A stretch of DNA of 64,000 nt from Oryzias latipes (lineage: Eukaryota; Chordata; Actinopteri; Beloniformes; Adrianichthyidae): positions 25,105,855 to 25,169,854 of the forward strand of contig NC_019879.2 of the NCBI RefSeq assembly GCF_002234675.1, in the 5' to 3' direction. Position numbers and translations under genes: made by a program. Positions 30,564 to 40,800 of this stretch are shown piece by piece. Every line of letters starts with the position of its first letter. Position 1 is the stretch's first letter. The notes beneath the pieces are model-generated. The model searched no databases, was not told where the DNA came from, and worked only from the letters and a program-made list of their open reading frames with translations.

Positions 30564-32585
30564 GATCTATGCATGTCATCTCAGCAGGATGTAACAAAAA
30601 CTAACAATGTGAACAGATCTCATCTGCCTTACAAAATACTGCCCCCCTTAAGAAAATAAATGGCTAATAATCACCACTGGTATTTTGTAAAGCTTCATTT
30701 TTTAATGTTTGACCATTAAATGTGTTTTGTACAAAAGACTGATGGTGTTGCAAATATCTTTGAAACACAGAGTCAAGTGTATCAGATTCTGTGAAAATCT
30801 TAACCACAATACAGAGAAATTAAAATAACTGTTTTTAATACTCCTCAAAAGACTTGAGGTGGAAAAGTCACTGTTTTTGTGCAGGCACTGAGAAATAGGA
30901 AGCAGACAGTGTGCCTGGGCATGTTGTCAATGGAATCATGGTCAAAATGGACAACTATGTTAAATGCTTCTCTTTCAGTTAACAGGAGATGTCTGTGAGC
31001 CAGCTGGACAGCCTTTGCATCACACTGGGACGTCTTTGGGGCCTGCATCTGGAAAGAAACAAAAACAGCATAGTCAATTAACCAAAAAAAGAAGAGAAAA
31101 ATTAAGATTAAAATTGTTTTCATTACCTTAAAGAAGATGTAGACATCCACGTCGTAGCTGCCTCAGTATTCCTGCCTTTTTTGTTATGGCATGCATAACA
31201 ACGGCCCTTATAGAAAACAGACATACAGGAATAGTCCATTTTAAAACCAGCAACTAATTAAAAATATACAAATAATTCTATTGATGATTAATACTGGAAT
31301 AATTTTAAGGGGAATAAAGCCTGTTTTTGCTGGTCTGCTACAATTTACTCTGCTCTGATTCACTCATAACGGACTTCTGCCAGTCTGCATAGTGCAGACG
31401 CATACATTTTGTAAACATGGCACAGCAATATTGTTGCTCTGTTCAATAATTCCCTCTGTCTGTAAACCCTGAAAAATATTGAGAAACATTATACGTTATA
31501 ACATATTTGATTAATCCTAGTGACAATCCACGGGCAATTATTCCCAGCTTTACATGACCGATCCTGACACTGTGGTAAAAAATCTACTTTGTTTAATCCA
31601 TAAAAATCATGAAAAGAGCTGGAAACCCCGCTAGCATTGATTGAGCTAGCTAGCATGCTAACACAGGAGAACAATGGTGGTAGTTTGTCATGCAACATCT
31701 AACTTTCTAACATCTTTTTTCACTAGCAGCTACTGGTGGAGCTCCTCATCTGACTGTGCTGGCGTCCTCTGGTTAAATAAAGTACAAGTTTGATCGTTTA
31801 ATATAGTAAAAGATATGAAAAACATGAAAAACTTACCGGCACATTCTAAACTGGTCTGTTGACGTAAGACTCGGTGTTATTCGGCAGCCAATGAGCTTCT
31901 GGATATGAGGGATGTCCCGCCTCCCCTCCCCTTGACTGACATGTCGCTGTTTTTACGTGTCGACAGGTTTTAGAATCATAACCGCAAAAAATAAAAGCGC
32001 AACTCAAAAAATAAAAGCGCAACTCAAAAAGACAATTTCAAAATAAAACTGCAACTCAAAAACAGGATTTCAGAATGGCGAGAAAACAAATCGCCAGCTG
32101 AGAAATAGGATTGTGCTTTGGGTTATAGCTTTTGGTTGCAAATTGTGGGTTTTGGTTCTCAATTTATGCATTTTGATTCACAGATTTGGGGTTTTGATGC
32201 GCGGTTTTACTGTTTTGATGCGCAATTCTTTAGGCGCTATTTTGACACCATACCTCCCTTTCTCCTTCTTCACCCCGCGCCCCCTCCCTTCTCCTTCTCA
32301 CACACATTTGCATCTACTTCTCAAAGACAGGAGGGAGCGCAGCTGCGGGGCGGGGGCGCCGCCAGGTTTCAGGCTGTTACAAACTCTGTGATATTAGTAA
32401 ACCAATAGTGGTGCATAAAGTATTTTACAAGAGCTGAGCCGCTGGCGCCGCCCCTCCGTCATTTTTCCGCCCCGGGCGATCGCCCGTATGGCCCGTGCCT
32501 AAAACCGCTACTGACCTCACTGCACTGGGACAGACTGAATGATCTTATGAACCCAGACATGGAGAAGTGTTTACCGAAGCTTTTA

Positions 32586-32810
32586 CATAATGTAAAAAGC
32601 AAAAAATAATTTGGTTAGTAATAAGCAAAGATGCCAGGCTTTGACAATTATCAGAAGCTTGAATCGAATCATAACATGGTCCAGGTGAATACTCGATTCT
32701 GATTGGCTGCTGGGTGTGCATTAAAATGTGTTAACTGCACGGCTAAATAAGACGTTCCAGTCATATAGCTTAAATGTTCTGTATCACTACGCTGGCTTCT
32801 TTAAAACAAC
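32586..32810. repeat. Block A end and Crypton-flank-like sequence
   Basis: 32586-32670 matches 59033-59110. From 32684 (GTGAATACTCGATTCTGATTG) to 32806 it matches both the region just upstream of the Crypton relic (59150-59260) and a third copy at 61148-61272. It may be the promoter end of that Crypton family. Confidence 0.55.
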
Positions 32811-33006
32811 CGTTTGCTTCATCATCAATGACTCTTCCCTTAGCTTGATAGCATCCCTTACTTCCTGTGTCCACCAACGGGTTCAGGGGTTACCGCCGCG
32901 ACAGGCACCACAGACCTTGGTGGGACAGCACATATTAGAGGTTTTGGAGATAAAGTCAGGGGAGGCCAGACTGCTGACCTCTGTAAGATCATGGTAACCC
33001 CCCCCC

Positions 33007-33037
<31 letters not shown>

Positions 33038-33235
33038 AACTTATTCTGTGCTAAATTTCTGTCCAATAATCACAGGACTATGGAATACACCATAGGAAGT
33101 GTAATATAACACTGAGACGTCTCTTTATCACATTGACCAGCTCGTAATCACACCATAAACGGCTGGCCCGGGACCAGAGAAACAAATGTATCCCTGTGGT
33201 AAAATGACAATAAAGATATCCTGAATCCTGAAGAA
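32811..33235. mobile_element. LINE fragments and poly(C)/CA tract
   Basis: Minus strand 32960-32810 resembles a LINE linker region (DAIKLREESLMMKQ). Poly(C) of about 24 bp at 32999-33022 is followed by a short CA run. 33190-33230 (AAATGACAATAAAGATATCC) looks like a LINE tail. Confidence 0.45.
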
Positions 33236-34530
33236 GATATTCTCATCTATTGTAGAATAATAAAAACATCAGTAACATGGCATACAGAGGATGTTCTGGA
33301 TGAGTATATGCCTGTTTTTTATTTTTCCCCCAAAACATACGTTGTGTCAGGAATTTAGCTTTTCTCAGATCTTAAAAGTGGGACAGGCTGCATAAAAACA
33401 AGTTTAGAGGGATCATGTGCAGCTTTGCCCTGCGGGACTTTCTACCGTCTGCTGGGTTTGCATACTCTAACTGGGAACTAAAAGGGAGGAGCAAAGGTAC
33501 TACAGTTGATCATATTCATCTGTTGCTCTTGGAAAAAAAAAGTCTGTTTTTTTGCATCTGTCGCTGAACTGTTCATGTTTTAAAGTTTAGGCTTTTGAGA
33601 ACCAGGAAGACGGTTTATTGTTCTTTTTTTTTTTTTTTTGTCTTTACAGAAATTGTGGAAGAAGAGCTGACGCTCGAAGTCCCGTTCAGATTTTCATTTT
33701 CATCCTCTGCTTATCTGAACTCAAACTTTGTACCTGTTTGTTTTAGCTTAAGGTACACAGAAATTTAATGAAATAGCACTAAAGGATGTTTGAAGAAATG
33801 TACTCTCCAAGATAAAAGTGGTTAGTAGCTGTAAACTGGACTCCAGATTTTGCAGACATGCAAAGAAATTAAAGAATAAAAAAAACATTAGATTTTTTAA
33901 AATAAAACCCTAATAAATGTAAGCAGGCTGCTTGTAGTTGTTTCATATATTTGGAATATATTGGCTTTTCTAACTCGTTTTTAAAATGTAATTATTTTTG
34001 TTTAAACATTAACAACATTGTTTAAATATTGATTTTTTAAAGTTATTCTGTAACTTTCTGTTCTTAGCTTTTTTTAATTGTGTTACTTTTTTTTTTGCAG
34101 TTTTTATCATTTTATGTTTAAGAACAATCTTAAAACCTCATTTGCTCAATGCAGCATTTAAAAGTAATCATGTATTTTTGGTTTGAGACAAGTGACTGGA
34201 AAGAGTAAGCAATGATTTCCACTTCTAAAGTGTTTTTAATGCATAAGCAAGTGTTTCTAACCTGAGCTGTTGTCATTCACACCTACATATTCTGTTTTAC
34301 AAACTTTTACAAACTTTTTTACATTTGGGTTACACTTGTTGCATCAGGTAGATCACAGTTTAGTTCATGCAAACTTTAATTCTGACTGTTTTTTGTGGCA
34401 AACACAGAATTTTAGCCTAACACTAAATGTAATTGCATCGAATCAAATCATAACCCGCCCAAAGCAAATGTTCTCCACAAAATCAAATTCAAAATCACCC
34501 AACTGGGTGGAAAACCTCGGAAGATGCGCT
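33236..34530. other. Upstream region of nectin-like gene B, nothing recognised
   Basis: AT-rich with T runs (33625-33640 and 34088-34097). No transposon ends or exons seen. Confidence 0.45.
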
Positions 34531-34551
34531 TCCTTGTTTGGCTCCTCCTCT

Positions 34552-34575
34552 GTGACGTGACCTGAGTCACGTGAC
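34552..34575 (+). promoter_or_regulatory. CRE-like and E-box cluster in candidate promoter of gene B
   Basis: TGTGACGTGACCTGAGTCAC followed by GTGAC lies about 170-190 bp upstream of the start codon and contains a CRE-like TGACGT, an AP-1-like TGAGTCA and a palindromic GTCACGTGAC E-box. No TATA box is obvious. Motif match only. Confidence 0.35.
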
Positions 34576-34741
34576 ATTTACTGAATCAGCGCGCCTCGAC
34601 ACACAGAGTTTGACTTTATGAGTTGCCACAGTACATCGGACCCATCACTGTAGCAGTTTAATTATGAAGAGATATTTATGACTTCATATTTTATCTGCAG
34701 ACAGCAGCGGGTGAGGTCGTTTGGGGACAGAAGAAGAGACC

Positions 34742-34889
34742 ATGGAGCCGTTTGGAGCGACTGAAGTCAACCGAAGACCCAGATACAGAAAAACATGTTT
34801 GTGCTTTTCTGCAGGACTTTTCTCCGTCATTTTTTTGAAGATGTTCATCTTGTTGACTGCATCTCATCTAGAGACGAAACACGTCGAAG
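34742..34889 (+). CDS. Gene B exon 1 (start and signal sequence)
   Basis: ATG in the context ACCATGG. Encodes a charged N-region (RRPRYRK), then CLCFSAGLFSVIFLKMFILL and TASHLETKHVE. Donor AAG/GTTTGT in phase 1 fits the next exon exactly. Assignment to gene B across a 4.6 kb intron rests on phase, strand and the signal sequence. Confidence 0.65.
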
Positions 34890-37800
34890 GTTTGTTTCCA
34901 TCCTTGTTTTGTTCTTTGACGAAGGGAAAGTCGAAAAGAGAAACAATTCTCACTTTACAGAAGTTACGTTTGTTTTCTTCAAATGTTTAGAACATTCTCT
35001 GATTTCCAGAACAAACATTTTGGTAAACGATTCAGTGGTTCACAGGTTTTTATTTTAGGAAAAAAATGTTCCAGATGTGGAAAAAATCCACAAGGAAAAG
35101 CCTTAAAGGAATCAGAGGATCATTTTTCGTATTGTAACGATCCGGCTGGACCGTCTCAAACCAAACTGCTCATGAAAAGGTTTCTTTTGGAGAGCTGTCC
35201 GTGCCCCATACACCGCACGACCCCGGGCAGCTTCAAGCAGAAATAAACAGGTGGAGAGGCATTATTCCCTTTTTAGCTTCAGCCCGTTTATTCCAGCACT
35301 CACAAATAGCCAAACAGCATGGAAGGTCACTTCAGTGATGGAGACTCATGGAAGCATGGAAAACAGAAACCCTGGAATCGTTTCCTACGGTGGCCCTGAA
35401 GTGCAAAGCATTCAACAAATCACTCGATACAAAAACATTTTTAAGATCACAACAATTAAAAAAAAAAAAATTTAAAAAGCAGCATTACATTTTAGAAAAC
35501 AAAACAAAATTTCAGAAACCAAAACTTGAAAAACAAAAATGACAAAAAAAAAACATTTCAGAAAACAAAATTAATTTCCAGGAAAAAAAAGAAATATGAA
35601 AAATGAAAAACATTTCAGAAAAAAATGAAATATTAAAAAATGAAAAACATTTCAGAAAAAAATTGAAATATTAAAAAATGAAAAACATTTCAGAACACAG
35701 AATGAATTTCCAGAAAACAAAACGAAATCTTCAAAAATGAAAAACATTTCCAAACCGGAAGAAGCAGGTACTATGGGACAACGCTGATTGGATGATGATG
35801 TTTGTCAATCATTTGAACTGAAAAGTATTTTAAATGAAGCGATGACGTTGTTGGTTTGCACTTCAGGGCCACCGTAGTTTCCTCATGTACATAAAGCTTA
35901 TTTGAATTGAAATGTGAGCCAAGCTAAAAGGGTTGCTACTGCAATCTCACTTTGACCCAGTTATAGAATTTGAACGTGACCCCCCCCCCCCCCCCCATGC
36001 CCATCAGAACGGAAAAGTGACAAAAAGGTTAGGAAAGGGAAACATTGATCCAGAATGCAGGCATTTAACCTAGAAAGTTGATCAGAGAGAACAAACAGTG
36101 ATGTCTAGCTAGCCTCCTGAAAACCTCCACACCCGGTTTATAAGGAAAACACAAAAACCTTAAGAAACTGCTCATGTGAGTCATTTAAGAGACTCTGCTC
36201 CACAACTGAAGTTGAACATTTACATGTTTTTGTAAGTTTTTGCATGGACAACACAAGCTTTAATTCAGTGAACAACTCACAGAGATTTATTTGGTTATTA
36301 TTAATTTTCTAAAATCTAAAATACTGTTACTATGTATTTCCTGACTTTTTACGGAAAGAACCCAGAGAGGGTTATTTTTTACTGATTTCATAAGTAGTAT
36401 ATATATATATATATATGTCTCTGGTATTTTGGTGAAGAACCGGGAGAGGAGTATTTGATATCACATTGGGTTATTAATATTTAGTTATGTGTGGCTTTCA
36501 GTTTACATTTAGGAACCCCTGCCACTGTCACACTTTTTCTATTTCAAACTGATCCTGGCCCCCCATCAGAGAATGGAAACCTCATGTGGCCCTCGCTGGA
36601 AAATGTTTGGGGACCCCTGATTTAGATAGTTAAGTACGGTGGCCCATAAAGGTCACAACACAACACTTTAGATTTCATAACACAAAATAACACACTAGAA
36701 TTCGTCACAACACTAAAAAAAAGTAACTTGCTACACGAAACAGCTCAATACAAACAACACAATACTTTATCTCAAAACGTTTCCCTTCTCTACTTCTCTG
36801 CCGGTCCCAAGCCCGGTTGCTTTGAGAAGGTTGCGTCAGGAAGGGCATCCGGCGTAAAACATTGCCAAGTTTACCATGCGACTTGTTCGCTGTGGCGACC
36901 CCTGATGGGAAAAAGCCGAAAGAGAAAGAAGAAGACTTTATCTCAAAACGTAAAACAATAACTGGGTTTACATAGACAAAAGTCATCTGAAAGAACGCCC
37001 AATCGGAAGAAAAATGCGTCATGTAAACACGCCGTGTGGAATACTCTGCCCCGATCAGACTCGTTCGGATCAACATTTCTTTCCGATCGAGATAGGTGGG
37101 TTATGCCGATTGTTGATCCGATCGTTCTTCATATAAACGGTTCATTCCGATTGTGTGTCACTACTACTCTGGTTTAACGTCATGCATAGACGGTGTGATG
37201 CTCCAGAGAAAGCTTTGGAGCTCAAACAGGACCGACCGGCTGCTCTGTGGAGGCCCGGTGCAAAACACCGCTCCGCTCTCGCCCCGCTGGCTCTTCGCCT
37301 CTCCCCTCTCTTACACCCCTCACGAGGGGGATGCCGGGGAGGAGCGCTTTGTGCCCCATGACATCTGGGCTCGGGTGCCGGTGGACCAAAGGAACTGTGT
37401 CTCTGAACAGAGCAGCTGGATTAATAACTTTGTGTTTGAGGGGAGGATGCTTTGTTACGTGTGGGTTTTGTTGTTTTGTTATGTTTGGGAGACTTTGATG
37501 GACTGCAATCCGTCCCACTGCTCTGGGTTAGCGGCTGACGGCTTCAGGTGAACCTTGTGTCCAGGCAGAGCTCGGACTTCCAGCTCACACAGTGGCTTTG
37601 GGGCGGTGTGCGAACTTTTCAGAGCAGAAATGTCAATCAGTCCTTAAAAACTGTTCAAACAATCATGTGAATTTGTGTTTCCAGTCATGTCCCAACTAAA
37701 TAAAGGCTGATGTTATTCCCACATATTTACGTGCAGCCAGGATGCAGATTGCGGCATTTCCCGCATCGATTTTATGTTCATCTAAGGCTAAATGTTGTTA

Positions 37801-40800
37801 GCATGTGTTAGCCTCTCTCAGCCTGGCTTCTTTCAGCTCCGTTCTTCCACAGAAAAAGCACTGACCACACAGATTAAAATTAAAACGATGAGCGAACAGG
37901 CCCTTCATAATATTCATAACATTAATAAAAGCACATTTGGACGATCGTCTCGTATATTACCGAGCTGCTGAATAAATGTATATGACAGCAAGGTTTGTTT
38001 ACTGTGGGACTCATTTCCTTTTCCGGTATTTTCAACACTACTGCGCATGTCCAAATGATTTATTCTGACCGAAAGTGAGACCCATGTGAACGTTTGTTCT
38101 AATAGGAAAAAGGTTTTCTGGGCCCATGTGCACGGTTGAATTTTAATCCGACCATTGATCCGATCAAAATATTTTGCCCATTTAACCGCGGCTAATATCT
38201 CACAACAAAACACTTTAAGTCACAACAAAACACCTTAACTCGCAACACTTTAACTCACAGTGGAAGTATACCTGCAACTGAAGTTGTTATGCTTTTTTCT
38301 GAAAATTCCACTGGGCTAAAACATCAGTAATCACGTTTCCATTCAGGGATCATAAGATCGTTCAAAGATTTGCCTGCAGCTTCTCTCCTGCTCCGGCTGA
38401 GAGCCATCTGTGTGTCAGCTGCTTCCTTATGTGTGTTTCTTTGTCTATGTGACCCACTTTGAAGGCCCACTATCCCGCAATATTTCCAAGAGGGGAAAAT
38501 AAAAACAAAATTTAATTTAGGGGACACTTATCATTATTAATATTACGGTATTATTATTATTATTATTGTCGCTATGAAAATAAGAAAAATATTGTTTCGG
38601 TAAAGTTAAAAAAAGAGAGTCACAAATTCGGACTTCCAGCCTTAATAAAGCTTCAGAGCTTTATTATAATTCTGGCAACAGGAATTAAAAAGTGCCATTT
38701 CAATTATCATTGACCAATGCTTAATTAACGAAATTCCAACAGACTGAAAGCTTAGAAAAGCAGCTTTGGTCTGATATACAGCACTTTACAGAAGTTAAGT
38801 GTTAATTGTGCAAACAGATGAAAAGTTACGGTTATTCAAAAAGAACACAGGAGCTACAGCTCTAATGTTAAGGGTAAAACATTTGACCATTGACTGTAAA
38901 AACAATGGTCAGCTCAACCCCTCCCTTTTTGTTATCCAAATAGGAAGTACCATTGCTTCCTGATTAGGGCGCCGCCATGTTGAAACCAGTTGACAGTGAT
39001 TGGTCCGACTCGCTCTGAGTCATCGTATCTGTGGCAACTACTGTCGCCATTGCCATAGACACAATCACTCAGAGAGACTCAGACCAATCACTGTCGACTG
39101 GTTTCAACATGGCGACGCCCGTATCTGGAAGCAATGGTGAGGGATTTTGCCTCATTTCACGAGAGCTGGAGGTAAGAGCCCAATTTGTGTGGGTGATCTC
39201 ACACCTTGATTCGTCCATTGTTTTTACTGTCGATGGTCTCAACAGCCCTTAAAGGTGGATGCAGGCCAACCAACAGCCAAAAAAAATCCCTCAGCACTCA
39301 TATGGGTCAAACCACTATGTGGGCGCATATGACTAAGGCTTTAAGTGAAGAATAAACAATCCATAGTCCAAACCACTAGAAGTAAAAAACACAGATAAGT
39401 TGGAAAATGTCTTGTTGTTTAACTTGGTGTATTAAAGAGATGATTGTGTTGTAATCAAACTACAAACATTTTTTCTTTAATGCAGACTTTGGACAGATTT
39501 TTGTATTAAAGTCATGTTTTGTTCTCTTTACAGCTGTCCAGGTTGGAGATGTGGTTGTGATGCTTGGATCCTCCGCCATCTTACCCTGCCACATAATCAC
39601 AAATGATCGTCTTTCCCAGATCACATGGCAGAAAACGATCAAAGGAAAAGCTCCAGATGATGTTTTCTTGATAATTCAGCCCACGATTGGACTCAAGTAT
39701 AGAAATGAAAAGGATTTCAGATTTGAATTTATTGGAAATTTCAATGATAAAAATGGAACCCTGAAGTTTTCTAATGTGACACTGAAGGATGAAGGAAGCT
39801 ACAGATGCATCTTCAGCTTGTTCCCTGGTGGAACACCAAGCAGAAATTCACAACTTGTAATACTTGGTAAGATCTGACTGTTGACATTGTTCTGCATTTT
39901 GTTACTGTTGTTACTGCAACATCTTGATTTTACTGGTACTCCTTTAGTGCCCCCAATCACAAATCTGATGGATTATACACCCTTAGAGGGAAATGAGGAG
40001 GTTCCACTTGCAACCTGCACAGCTGCTGCTTCTAAACCTAAGGCAGAGGTGAGATGGATCAAAGGTTCTTTGGAAGGAAAAGTTCGAGAAGAAATTAAGG
40101 AAACTCAGCATGCTAATGGTACGACCACCACATGGAGTACTCTGCTTGGAAAACCTGGGAGAGAGATGAATGGTCAATCAGTGAAGTGTGTCATCTCAAG
40201 TGAGGCAACAAAAGAAGAAATCTTAGAAACCAACATCCAGGTCCACTGTGAGTATCTTCAAACTTCCTCTAAAGCAGATTTATTCTGATAGTGAAAGTGA
40301 AAAGTGTAGAAAGAATAACGAATGCAGGCCTAGAGGTGAAGACAGGACACAAGAGGAAAGACTGTTGGACAACATGTCTTCTTATCATACCTATGGAGCC
40401 TTCTAGAATATCTGTTGTGAGAAAACCAGAGGGTGACCTTTGAGAGTGTCTTTGACCATCTCCTTCCAAGAGGAAGGACGATTAAAGGAAGTAAAAAAGT
40501 ACAGCCAAATGTCAAAAGAAGGTTCCCCGAAATGAACATATTGTTGTTATGATTATTGATGATTATTATTATGATATGTTAACTAGGAAATGCACAATGT
40601 GCAGAGAAACACATAACCAGGCCTTTAAATGGAACTGCAGAAATAGAATGGGGCTCCTCTGCTCTTTTTCCTCTCTTGCTGTCTTGCCTGCTTAGGTGTT
40701 GTCCTGTGATCTTCTGCTTCTTATTTATGCAGAACTTTAATTTCTTTGTTATTCTTTAACTTCTTGTGTAAGATTCTTTACTGTTTTCTTTCCCCGTTAG

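Noticed and set aside
34721-35246. Frames downstream of gene B exon 1 as further coding sequence
   Set aside because: Exon 1 has a good donor at 34890 whose phase fits the V exon; downstream frames lack any domain.
39031-39252. Plus-strand frame starting MATTVAIAIDTITQRD
   Set aside because: It begins inside the hairpin MITE at 38950-39137 and shows no domain.
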